64,000 bases of DNA, taken from a virus. Position numbers and translations under genes: made by a program. Below the pieces are notes generated by a model. That model saw only the letters and a program-made list of their open reading frames with translations, made no database searches and was not told the DNA's origin. The stretch covers positions 36,570-100,569 of the IMG/VR virus record IMGVR_UViG_3300035670_000082. One strand, 5' to 3'. Below are positions 31,921-40,535 of this stretch, one piece after another. Numbering within the stretch: the stretch's first letter is position 1; each line of letters starts with the position of its first letter.

Positions 31921-33260
31921 CTTCTTGATGAACTTTCCGCTAGACGCTCAGCCGCTTCTCGTCCAGCCTCCGCCACTTGGCGTCGCTTCGCGCCCTGCTG
32001 TTTGGGTGTCCGTGCTTCTTCGCCAGCCTTTATGAAGGTTTCGTAAATCCATCGACGCACCTGTCGTTCAACGCCATCTTTGCCAATCACTGTCACTAAC
32101 TCGTTCGGGTTTTTCACATCGCCATATGTTTCTGTGTACTTGAACGCACCGTTACTTCTTTCGGCAAAATCTTTGATGTTTTTACCAACTTCATATTGGT
32201 CTGTTTCACCTATCACTTTGTTCAGTTGGCGACCGAACTTCCGTCGTTCACCTACCGTCAGTGCGCGTGGTCGCTCAATCGAAATTACCACACCGTTTGG
32301 TGCAACAAATGAAATTCTTTGCATTGATGCGCCGGCAAGCAGGGCGACATCGTCAGGTGCGATATCTTTCGGCACTTGTACCGCTCGGACAAATGCGCCG
32401 TCCATCATGTCTTTGTTTCCGCTGAATTGTCTAAGGATTGAGGAAGGAACGATTGGTCGGAAAATTGTTCCATCCCTGCGAATCATTCGGGCATCACCCT
32501 GTGGGGACGCCTTCAATGTTGTTATTGATGATGCGACTGATTGTGCAAACTTTTGTTTATTGGGTATGTTGTCGCGAGGAATCTGAGCCATTCGCTGAAT
32601 TTGCACAGCCCTATCAGGCGACGCGTTGCCTTGAACCACCTGCGAGAGGCTTTCAAGCCTTGCCGACGGAGGGTTCATCGCTCCGCGGATGGCGCGAGCA
32701 GCCAACGCGAGCGGACCTGGTATCTCAAACAACTGAGCGCCACATGTAGAAAATGCACTGTCGGTAAAACGACCACCGAATTCAAAACCAGCAGGGCACC
32801 TGTATCCACGCTCGCCGGGAAGTTTTCGCCCTCTTCCTCCGCCACCGCCCGGTGTCAAAGCCCGCCAAATAGCAGAACGGACAGGGCTTCGTATCGTGCT
32901 GATGTTGCCCGGCGTGATTGCGGAACCGACTGCTTGAAGTGTTCTGCCGAACCCTGTTCTTGAACCGACCAACCCGACCTTTTCGTCGTATGCGAGTATG
33001 TCAATGGGTGAAGCGAGTCGCGACTCCAGTTTCCTTAGGTACATCATTGTTTTGAAATTGATTAGGTTTCTGTCGCCGTTCAATGGCGCGTTATAGATGT
33101 CGGATTCGTCAAACGAATTGGTTTGTTCAATTTCCGAAAATTTGATGTTGTATTCTCGTTCTATCGGCAACACGGTTCTGCGCATGCTTTTGTGACCGCG
33201 CGAAAGACGTACCTGTTTGCGGAGAAGTTGCGCAATTGATGAATTTAAGCCGTTTTGCAT
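31917..33260 (-). CDS. Head-operon protein with Cys-x17-Cys module, function unknown
   Basis: About 447 residues from ATG 33260; GTG 33287 is also in frame and the site is not clear-cut. Counting from 33287: a helical N-terminus with DRNLINFKTMMYLRKLE (compare NLINYK in the giant 22909 protein), a Gly-rich linker (LTPGGGGGRGRKLPGERG), and the module with C164 and C182 (CPAGFEF, RFTDS). After this a globular part has DGTIFRPIVPSSILRQF, VALLAGASMQRISFVAPNGVVISIERP and VTVIGKDGVERQVRRWIYETF. The tail is helical and basic. No enzyme motif recognised. ATGA overlap with the 27061-31920 gene. Confidence 0.6.
   Translation of the reverse strand: MQNGLNSSIAQLLRKQVRLSRGHKSMRRTVLPIEREYNIKFSEIEQTNSFDESDIYNAPLNGDRNLINFKTMMYLRKLESRLASPIDILAYDEKVGLVGSRTGFGRTLQAVGSAITPGNISTIRSPVRSAIWRALTPGGGGGRGRKLPGERGYRCPAGFEFGGRFTDSAFSTCGAQLFEIPGPLALAARAIRGAMNPPSARLESLSQVVQGNASPDRAVQIQRMAQIPRDNIPNKQKFAQSVASSITTLKASPQGDARMIRRDGTIFRPIVPSSILRQFSGNKDMMDGAFVRAVQVPKDIAPDDVALLAGASMQRISFVAPNGVVISIERPRALTVGERRKFGRQLNKVIGETDQYEVGKNIKDFAERSNGAFKYTETYGDVKNPNELVTVIGKDGVERQVRRWIYETFIKAGEEARTPKQQGAKRRQVAEAGREAAERLAESSSRR
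32736..32810 (-). repeat. Cys-x17-Cys module, copy 3
   Basis: C164-P-A-G-F ... R-F-T-D ... C182, with 17 residues between the cysteines. Flanking sequence differs from copies 1 and 2, so spacing and the CPxG and TD residues are the conserved core. Confidence 0.7.
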
Positions 33261-33345
33261 CCGTACCCTCGCCGTGATAAGCCACACTGGCTGGCTATTT
33301 GATTGTACCTTATTTACAGGTCACGCTAAATGAGCATGATTATGT

Positions 33346-33588
33346 CTACTGTTTAATTGTTTTTCGCCACTCTTGTATGTTTTCGTCATTGATAATCTTT
33401 GGTGGAAGCATCACTTTGGGGCGTACCGTCTGCACAAAATCCCATTCTTGAGGGGTTAGTTTTTCGTCTTTCAGATATATCCGATACCACTCTTCTTGTC
33501 CATTTGGGGATACGACAAGCCAGCCGTAACCCACCCAATGAACCTGCTCTACGCTTACTATTTCATCGTTTTTCGTATTTTTTTTCAT
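33346..33588 (-). CDS. Small hypothetical protein
   Basis: 80 residues, ATGA overlap with the 33585-36083 gene. VHWVGYGWLVVSPNGQEEWYRIYLKDEKLTPQEWDFVQTV suggests a small beta domain rich in Trp and Tyr followed by a helix. No family recognised. Another small coupled gene beside a large one in the head operon. The 85-base gap to the next gene holds no clear element. Confidence 0.5.
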   Translation of the reverse strand: MKKNTKNDEIVSVEQVHWVGYGWLVVSPNGQEEWYRIYLKDEKLTPQEWDFVQTVRPKVMLPPKIINDENIQEWRKTIKQ

Positions 33589-36083
33589 ACGACGGAATCT
33601 ACGCTTCCTTCTTTTCTTCTGATTGTGGGCATTCGTGATGTGATTTGCTGTATTTTTTGTTGGAGAACAGCCGCAGACGGTGGTTTACCTGAGGGTCTGT
33701 CGTCGTAACTCTTGGGGAAAAGACGCCCTAACATTTCCCGAACTTTCGTTACTTGCTCTTGCTCCATGTTGAAACTCGTGAAATTGCGTCCGTATACATC
33801 AACGACTCTACCTTCTGCTGTCGCTTCCATGATGTTCGTTTTGCCGTAGTCAGAAGAGACGCCAAGCGCAGCCATAACTTCTTCGTTGGGTACTCCATTT
33901 GTCGAAATGGTGGATTCCCTGATACCGAGATAGTCGTTTCTAACTCCAACATATTCTTGGGCAAGCCCTGAAATGAATTGTCCGTTCATGGCATCTTTCA
34001 CCATCTTCGCGGCACCTTCGTCAGAAAGAACCTCACCCGTATTCGGGTCGACAAGTTCAATATTTTCGGGCAATTCAAGTTTGACGGCTGCTTTGGCTTT
34101 TTCGTACACTTCGTCGGTCTGCGCTTGAGTCAATCGTTGAATGGGGATTTGGTTTCCTTGTTCGTCCCTCGGCAAAAATGGAACAATGTTGGGGAATTGC
34201 TGTGCCCTCGTGTAATTCTCAACTGCCTCAATCACGGAGACAGTTTGCTTACCTGATTGTATTCCGTTCGCGCCTCCGAAGTGAGAGTACAAATATCCCG
34301 TCTTTGCATCATCTGCAGGGGTGCCAGTCTTCATGTTGATTCTCGTCGCATCTTGGGCGACAACAGCCATCAACGAATCAAGCGACTCATTGCTACCCGC
34401 CTTATCCAACTGTTCCACCACTTCGTCCCATGTCATTTCTGACGAGAATTCGTATCTGTGGGCGAACATAACCCCAATATACGAATCTTCAAGTCGCGGT
34501 CCTTTTGCTCTTACCTGTTGTTCTATCGTTCCTGAGTCTTGCCCGATTTTTATGCCCAACGCTGCGTATTGGTGGTAGAAGTGCTCCGCGTGCGCCGCTT
34601 CGTGTATACCCAAACCTATTTGATGGTCGTCTGCACCAGAAAATCTTACGCTGTGATTCAGCCCTTGACCTTTTGGAACAATTCCTTGGATTGCATCTTG
34701 GTCAAACATCAATGAATGCGGCAGGAAATTGACCTGAGTCATCATCCCATTCGGGGTGTAGGTTTGGTACGCATATCCAGCCGCCTCTTTCATTGCTGGG
34801 AATTTCTTGGAGTATTCATCTCCGTGCAAATCAAGCATGAGCGCACCCCTCATGGCGGGATTATCCGTGAACATCATCTCCACGCCGGTTATCGTCTCCA
34901 AGTAGCCCTGCGCGATTGCTTCCCTCACTTGTGCTCTTCCTTCAGGACCTGACTCCGCCAACTTGACTGCATCAAGGATGCTTTGCCCTTTGACCCTAAG
35001 AACGTCCACAGCCAATGGGTCTGGATTGTTTATCCCTTGAACAAAACCGTCTGCGACCGTCTTGCCTTCACCGAGCAGGTATTCCACCGAATCGTCCAAT
35101 TGTTTTGACATCGAACGAGGAAGCACAACTCCCATTTTTTTGGCTAGCCCATCCAACTGCTGACTTGGAGGTAAAGATTTGTCTATTCCATATTTGTCCA
35201 ACAGGGACGAAACTTTTTGTGCGAGTTCCCCATTGAATCTTTCCGCATCAACAGTGATTGGCATATTGTTCTCGGTGCGCATAGATTTTTCTGGTGCGCT
35301 TGGCAAAACCTGAGAAACATCTACTGAACCCATTGCGTTTGGTTCAATAAGGTGTCTCGGTTGTTTCAGTTTCGGTTGCCTTGGTTCAAGCGCATCCGCT
35401 GTTTCGGTTGTTGGTGTCCGCTGTTTTCGTGCTCGTCTCCACGCATTGACCGCTTGAACACCGCCCAAGACAAGTCTTTCGGCGGCTATCGGAGCAAGTT
35501 TGTCTACAACTTTGTCAAGTTGTTCGCGTTGTTCTTGTGAGATTTTTCCATTGCGTTGCAACCTGTCCAATGCTCTTTCTGCTACTTCTCGTCCGGCAGA
35601 ACGAACTATGTCGCCCATCGCCAGAATGGTCGCAGACATCGCCCCACTTCCATCATTTTGTTTGTAATCAAGCACATCCAAACTCGCCAAACTTGCCATC
35701 GCGGCTACCCGCATCGCACCCTTGACGCCTTTTTTATCCATCGCTTTGCCCGCTGTGCTAAGAAGTGTTCCCATCGCGTTGGCTGCACGGTCTTTAAGTT
35801 TTTTGGCTGTTCCCATCCCCGGCACCATGCAGTTCGACATCTGCATGTCTGTGAATTGGTTTGCGTTAGGCGTACCGGGAGGGCATCGCAGTTTGCCGAG
35901 GCTGTCTACAATCACACCAGCAGCACGGGCAGCCCTCGCACCAACCGTAACAAGTTCAGGTTTGTCCTTTAACGAAGGTCCAAGGAAACCCTTGAACATC
36001 AAAACATTTTCGTCAACGAACGCTACCGATTTGCGGTAGTTCTCTACCCGTCTGTTTGCGTCAAACATGAGAGACGAACTCAT
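33585..36083 (-). CDS. Zincin-like (HExxH) cargo candidate with Cys-x17-Cys module
   Basis: 832 residues from ATG 36083, with GGAGAG upstream. The module is near the N-terminus: C67-P-P-G-T ... F-T-D ... C85. A helical Ala-rich region (about 90-215) follows. The domain at about 440-640 has GIHEAAHAEHFYHQY, giving H494, E495 and H498 of a HExxH zinc site plus an AEHxY extension that also occurs in the 4049-6424 protein. The domain recalls large phage zincins. The rest is mixed. It probably cleaves host or virion protein, if active. It follows the small 36096-36347 gene and precedes an 80-residue gene. Confidence 0.65.
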   Translation of the reverse strand: MSSSLMFDANRRVENYRKSVAFVDENVLMFKGFLGPSLKDKPELVTVGARAARAAGVIVDSLGKLRCPPGTPNANQFTDMQMSNCMVPGMGTAKKLKDRAANAMGTLLSTAGKAMDKKGVKGAMRVAAMASLASLDVLDYKQNDGSGAMSATILAMGDIVRSAGREVAERALDRLQRNGKISQEQREQLDKVVDKLAPIAAERLVLGGVQAVNAWRRARKQRTPTTETADALEPRQPKLKQPRHLIEPNAMGSVDVSQVLPSAPEKSMRTENNMPITVDAERFNGELAQKVSSLLDKYGIDKSLPPSQQLDGLAKKMGVVLPRSMSKQLDDSVEYLLGEGKTVADGFVQGINNPDPLAVDVLRVKGQSILDAVKLAESGPEGRAQVREAIAQGYLETITGVEMMFTDNPAMRGALMLDLHGDEYSKKFPAMKEAAGYAYQTYTPNGMMTQVNFLPHSLMFDQDAIQGIVPKGQGLNHSVRFSGADDHQIGLGIHEAAHAEHFYHQYAALGIKIGQDSGTIEQQVRAKGPRLEDSYIGVMFAHRYEFSSEMTWDEVVEQLDKAGSNESLDSLMAVVAQDATRINMKTGTPADDAKTGYLYSHFGGANGIQSGKQTVSVIEAVENYTRAQQFPNIVPFLPRDEQGNQIPIQRLTQAQTDEVYEKAKAAVKLELPENIELVDPNTGEVLSDEGAAKMVKDAMNGQFISGLAQEYVGVRNDYLGIRESTISTNGVPNEEVMAALGVSSDYGKTNIMEATAEGRVVDVYGRNFTSFNMEQEQVTKVREMLGRLFPKSYDDRPSGKPPSAAVLQQKIQQITSRMPTIRRKEGSVDSVV
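35820..35894 (-). repeat. Cys-x17-Cys module, copy 4
   Basis: C67-P-P-G-T-P ... Q-F-T-D ... C85, again 17 residues apart, at residues about 64-88. This is the copy nearest to an N-terminus. Confidence 0.7.
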
Positions 36084-36095
36084 CGTCTCTCCGAA

Positions 36096-36347
36096 TCACA
36101 ATGATTCTGTCTGGTTCTCGGACTCTTCTGAAGTTTCTTTGACAGCGACTTCTTCGACGACAGCGGCTTCTTCCACCACAGCAACATTCTCAGGTTCTGC
36201 TGGTGCAACATTTGCCTCTGGTTCCTTCTTCTTGCGTGTCTTCTTCGGAGCCTCAACTTCACGACTCACAACAGGAGTTGGGGTTGGGGCATCACCCTTG
36301 GCGAGTCCCCGCCAAGAGCCTGCGTGTTCCGCGCCGGGTTTCCTCAT
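36096..36347 (-). CDS. Small disordered Glu/Val/Pro-rich protein
   Basis: 83 residues, ATGA overlap with the 36344-37750 gene. Starts MRKPGAEHAGSWRGLAKGDA, then a basic patch (APKKTRKKKEPE) and an acidic repetitive tail (EAAVVEEVAVKETSEESE). Likely disordered. It could be a scaffold accessory or a tether. Co-transcribed with the head genes. Confidence 0.5.
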   Translation of the reverse strand: MRKPGAEHAGSWRGLAKGDAPTPTPVVSREVEAPKKTRKKKEPEANVAPAEPENVAVVEEAAVVEEVAVKETSEESENQTESL

Positions 36348-37750
36348 CGTCCATCCACTCCATCTTGCTCGACGGAAAGCATTTCGAACTCCATCAAATC
36401 GCCGATGAACTTCTTCGCCTCGTCGTCGCTGAGTGTCTTCTCTTCATTCATCCAGTTCTCGGGAATCATGTCTTCCTTGCCGAGGGCGCGAGCACGCTTC
36501 ATGATGTGCTTCTTAGCGGCTTCCTTGTCCTTCGCGCGACCGAAAGCCTGAATTGCGTTCTGCAAGTCAGCCTCGTCAACGATTGGGTAAGAACCATCGG
36601 GGAGAGCCATGCCTTCCTTGGCAAGTTCATCGCGACGCTCATCGCTGTACATGCGCTTCAACGCAAGGTCAGCAACTTCTGCGTCAATGTCGGCAGCCTC
36701 TTCAGGCTCGTACTCGTCATAGCCGAGAACTTCTCCGTCAACACCGACGAACACATCGTATGACTTGCCGTCCACGCCTTCGATTTCGACAGCGTATGCG
36801 TCATAGCCTTCGAACATGTCGGCGTCGACAGCGACAACTTCGCCCTCAATCGACTTAACTGCGATGTTGGCGGCATCGTCAAACGAAATGATTTTCTCGC
36901 CGGGGATTCCCGCAACTTCACCAATCAGGTCTTCGTTGAGAAGGTGCCAACCCATGCACTCTCCGCTGGTTCCGTCAAAGTACGCCTCAATCGGCTTTCC
37001 GTCCTTGCGTTCAATGTCAACGACGAAAATGTCCGACAGGTCTGCGTAGCCAGAATCAAGAATCTTGCCCGAGAACATGTCTTCGGCGATTCCCTCAATC
37101 TCGACAAGTGTTGGCATGTCATCATGCGGAGCGCAACCGCCAGGGCAGTTGGCACACGGTGAACTTCCACCGCCGAACACTTTGCGCTCAATGCCACACA
37201 CGAACGCTTGGTCATCACCTTCGAAAGCGCTCTTCATGCCCATTGAAGCCATACGCTTCTTGCGAGCCTTCTTGCGCTTCTTGAGCATGTCCTCAAGTTC
37301 TGTCCACATTTTTTCTTCGTCTTCGTCGTCCATCATGTCGTCGTCCATCATGTCCGAACCTTCGGCACCGTCTTCCTTTTCGGTGTCCTCCATGTCGTCG
37401 TCGTCTTCGTCGTCGTCCATCATGTCGGCATCGTCAACCATGTTCTCCATGACTGATGCTGGCTTGACCATAGGCTTTTTGCCTTTTTCTGGCATCTGCT
37501 CTTCGTCATCCTCGTCAACGTCCGACGGCAAAGTGTTGCCCATCATCTTGCGAGTCTTCTTCTTCTTCGGGGCGGACACCCACTCGGATGACATTCCGCC
37601 GTAACCCTCACCCTTCACAGAGACAGCCTCGGCGCCGCATTTGCCGCAAACTTTCTCGCCCGGCTTGTAGCCGCACTCTTTCAAATCGAGACTCTTTGCA
37701 CACTTAATGGTGCCGTCTGCGTTCAATCCGACTGTTGGTGTATCTGCCAT
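36344..37750 (-). CDS. Acidic head protein with Cys motifs, PepSY-like repeats and a DUF6582-like end
   Basis: 468 residues from ATG 37750, where AAGGAG lies upstream; the frame is open to ATG 37900. Contains C-x2-C type pairs near the N-terminus (VCGKCGAEAV), a very acidic Asp/Met stretch (about 100-170), a Cys cluster (CANCPGGCAPH), then PepSY-like repeats (IFVVDIERKDGKPIEAYFD, YAVEIEGVDGKSYDVFVGVDGEVLGYD). Near the end is EGMALPDGSYPIVDEADLQNAIQAFG and AKKHIMKRARALGKEDMIPENW, which I recognise as a DUF6582-type region found in phage head operons. Scaffold or core protein is likely from its place after the protease. Confidence 0.65.
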   Translation of the reverse strand: MADTPTVGLNADGTIKCAKSLDLKECGYKPGEKVCGKCGAEAVSVKGEGYGGMSSEWVSAPKKKKTRKMMGNTLPSDVDEDDEEQMPEKGKKPMVKPASVMENMVDDADMMDDDEDDDDMEDTEKEDGAEGSDMMDDDMMDDEDEEKMWTELEDMLKKRKKARKKRMASMGMKSAFEGDDQAFVCGIERKVFGGGSSPCANCPGGCAPHDDMPTLVEIEGIAEDMFSGKILDSGYADLSDIFVVDIERKDGKPIEAYFDGTSGECMGWHLLNEDLIGEVAGIPGEKIISFDDAANIAVKSIEGEVVAVDADMFEGYDAYAVEIEGVDGKSYDVFVGVDGEVLGYDEYEPEEAADIDAEVADLALKRMYSDERRDELAKEGMALPDGSYPIVDEADLQNAIQAFGRAKDKEAAKKHIMKRARALGKEDMIPENWMNEEKTLSDDEAKKFIGDLMEFEMLSVEQDGVDGR

Positions 37751-37948
37751 GTTTTCTGACTCCTTGTATTGCATCGTCTTCACGAGGCAAGACTTTGGAC
37801 TGGAGCATCCGCTACAAGGAGTCGAGCGTTTTTCGCCCGATACCATGCACTGATACTTTGCTGACTTTTGTGGTAAACCTGTTCTAGAAGTATAACTCAT
37901 ATAAGTATTCGCCTGATGCTACTCATACCAAATCGATGTAATCATATT

Positions 37949-40459
37949 TCAGACTTCTAATGATTTTAGTCGAATAACCAATGCCTCCGCTGCTTCATCC
38001 GAAATCGATGCGATGTCACGGATGAGAACGCCGTCCTCGTTCGCAACTGCCTCAATTCCGTGGTAATCGAAGACGGGGTCAAGAGCCTGTTTCAGATTGT
38101 AAACACTTGTGTTTTCGGCTTGGATTAGGTGAGATTTGCTCTCCATATCCTCAGCGCCGCCAGACATCAAGACATCTTGCAGAAGTTGATACGCCTCTTT
38201 TAGGCGCTTCATATTTCGACCGTTGAGCACCCGACCAGCCTTGACATCCACATCGTCTTCCAATTCCTTGACCATGTCCGCCAGTGCAGCCGCCAAGGCA
38301 GCAATCATTTCTTTGCCACCACCGCCACAGGAGCCACCGCATCCACAGCCACCGCCACCAGAACCCTTAAGCGGAGACTCGACCGTAATCCCGTCTTCAT
38401 CCTCGCCCTCCATGACCCAATTGTCGTCACCAGTCATGTAAGAGACGAACTCTGGTTCGGAATTCATGAAGTCCCTAAGCGCACCATAAGCCTTCTCGTT
38501 GGCGTCATCATCGTCGTCTGTTTCGTAATCGTCCATCGGCTTGAAAGCGAGGCGTTCCGCGACTTCTTCCATCATCATGGCATTTTTTTCCTCTGTGCCC
38601 ATATCACCGAATTCGTCAATCACATCGTCTATCGTGAACGAGCCGTCATCTTTCTTGCCGGCAAGTCTCGCAAGTCGCTCGTTCCACTGTGAATCACTCC
38701 AGATGGAACCGTTCTTGATTCCCTTGAGTTTTTTTCGGCAATTCTTCATACCCGGATGATGGCAACCCTCGTTCGGCCAGAGTCCTGTTGTTTCGTGGTG
38801 CAGCCACGCGCAGATGTTGTTCAACGGATACAACTCTGGGTGGTTGGCAAGAATCACTCGACAACGACGGAACCCACCGGGCTTTCGCATAATCGGACGC
38901 CAATAGCGAAGAAGTCTTTCTAGGTTGCCTCTTCGCGGACCGTATCCTCTTGTCCGTGCAGTTACTACTTCCTGAGGGATGAGACCGCCGAGCGGGTCAG
39001 CCTTTTCTGGCATCTTCGGCTTAACACCTTCGGGTATCTGCGGGTCTTCGTCCATGTTGTATCGGTCTATGTATCGACGCTCTTCATCGGAGCCGGAGGG
39101 GACATTGTCGTTGTCCAAGTTCATGTAAACGACTTTTGGCTTTACCCTTGTCGGGTCGCCAAACATGAACTTTCCGTCTTCGTAGTGATAGGAGACTCGA
39201 AGGGTCTGCTTCCCTTCATCTCCTTTATGGTCAAAAATTACGCTGTTTGCATCTGATTCCCGCACTCGGACTGCTCCACCGAACTTTTCTGCAAGCGCAT
39301 AGGCAAGATTTTGCACGCGACCAGCCATCGGATTTTTCGCCGGGATGCCATCGTCGTCGTCTTCGTCGTTATCTTGTTCCCGTTCTTGCATCATCCGCAT
39401 CATGAGTTCTGCGAGTTTCCGTTTTTTGTACTGCTCCATCGCTCGAGCGCGAAGCATTTGCAAAGCCATCGGGTTTTGTGGTTTCGGACCGAACGCAAGA
39501 ATCGCCCGCTTGACATGCATTTTTTCTTCTGCTTTTATTTCGCTGTCATTTTCGTACTGTTCCAAAGCCTTGCTTTGAAGTTCTTCGAAGTCGGCGTCAT
39601 CCTTCTTTTTCTTTTTGGAGTTTTCATATCTTTCCAAAAGGCGACGACCCTTTGCTGCTAGAGCAGCGGCATCTGACCTGTCCTGCGGAACGGGTTCACC
39701 CCACGCTGCTGCTGACAAAGCCAATCTGGTTGGTTTTCCATTTTCGTCCTTCATCGGTCCTGATGGATTCGTGAAGAATCTTGTCAGGAACGAACCCTTG
39801 CGTCTCATTTTTTCGGGGGTGTCCGCGCGTCCCTTGACACCCGGTTTAAGATTTGAACCTTCTGTTCGGTTGAAATGGCGCCGTCCGGCGGCGGTCAAAC
39901 CGCCCTTGGGGTCTTTCAACGGTTGGTCAGCCTTAATGCTGATGGTTCCAGTCAACTGATTGGCGCCATGTAAAACAGGTGAAACCTCGTACAACTCAAC
40001 TTGCTTCAACACATTTGCGTTTTTTGATGGGTCAAAGTCGGCATCAAGCGTCTTGTAGCCAATCGACCACTCCTGCTCTTCCCCGAAGAAGGCGACATCG
40101 GCGAAAGCCTGACGCCCGCGCTCCGATTTCAGGTTGAACTGCACACGGGCATACAAACCACCGATTCCCGCATTCTTCATTTTCGCGGGAAGACGCGGGT
40201 CGGTTCTCGGAACTTCGTAGATTTCCAAGACTTTTCCGATTGGCTCGTTCCAGTTGTGACCCCACACAACGCGAGGCTTTCGTCGCTTTAGGCTTCCGTT
40301 GAACGCCCCCGAGACGATGATGTCGCCGACAGAGTCCTTGTTTCCGATTCCTGCGACGAATGCTTCGATGATGCCTTGTGCTTCATCAATATTGAACTGA
40401 CCTTGGGACGCCTTATATTCGGTGAGGCTTTCCTGTTGTGTGCTTATTGTGTCCGACAT
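37949..40459 (-). CDS. Prohead protease with long C-terminal extension
   Basis: About 836 residues from ATG 40459 (GTG 40471 also in frame). The first 190 residues are an HK97-type prohead protease: EAFVAGIGNKDSVGDIIVSGAF, VVWGHNWNEPIGKVLEI (catalytic His) and EEQEWSIGY (catalytic Ser). Then comes a basic domain (GGLTAAGRRHFNRTEGSNLKP, RKGSFLTRFFTNPSGPM, LALSAAAWGEPVP) like DUF6321, lysine-rich regions, a cysteine/Trp-rich part (CAWLHHETTGLWPNEGCHHPGM), a Gly/Cys run (GGGGCGCGGSCGGGG), and a C-terminal helical domain. Classical enzymes are near 200 residues, so most of this is extra. It likely cuts the capsid and perhaps the tagged cargo. Confidence 0.8.
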   Translation of the reverse strand: MSDTISTQQESLTEYKASQGQFNIDEAQGIIEAFVAGIGNKDSVGDIIVSGAFNGSLKRRKPRVVWGHNWNEPIGKVLEIYEVPRTDPRLPAKMKNAGIGGLYARVQFNLKSERGRQAFADVAFFGEEQEWSIGYKTLDADFDPSKNANVLKQVELYEVSPVLHGANQLTGTISIKADQPLKDPKGGLTAAGRRHFNRTEGSNLKPGVKGRADTPEKMRRKGSFLTRFFTNPSGPMKDENGKPTRLALSAAAWGEPVPQDRSDAAALAAKGRRLLERYENSKKKKKDDADFEELQSKALEQYENDSEIKAEEKMHVKRAILAFGPKPQNPMALQMLRARAMEQYKKRKLAELMMRMMQEREQDNDEDDDDGIPAKNPMAGRVQNLAYALAEKFGGAVRVRESDANSVIFDHKGDEGKQTLRVSYHYEDGKFMFGDPTRVKPKVVYMNLDNDNVPSGSDEERRYIDRYNMDEDPQIPEGVKPKMPEKADPLGGLIPQEVVTARTRGYGPRRGNLERLLRYWRPIMRKPGGFRRCRVILANHPELYPLNNICAWLHHETTGLWPNEGCHHPGMKNCRKKLKGIKNGSIWSDSQWNERLARLAGKKDDGSFTIDDVIDEFGDMGTEEKNAMMMEEVAERLAFKPMDDYETDDDDDANEKAYGALRDFMNSEPEFVSYMTGDDNWVMEGEDEDGITVESPLKGSGGGGCGCGGSCGGGGKEMIAALAAALADMVKELEDDVDVKAGRVLNGRNMKRLKEAYQLLQDVLMSGGAEDMESKSHLIQAENTSVYNLKQALDPVFDYHGIEAVANEDGVLIRDIASISDEAAEALVIRLKSLEV

Positions 40460-40535
40460 AGGTACTACCACAATAAACTATTTGACTGTTCAAAAATGCA
40501 ACACTTTCAGTAAAGTGCCACACAGTTTACTGAAA

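Noticed and set aside
37065-37604. Ser/Met-rich plus-strand frame opposite the acidic head gene
   Set aside because: It is the complement of an Asp/Met-rich low-complexity stretch, which produces Ser-rich antisense frames.
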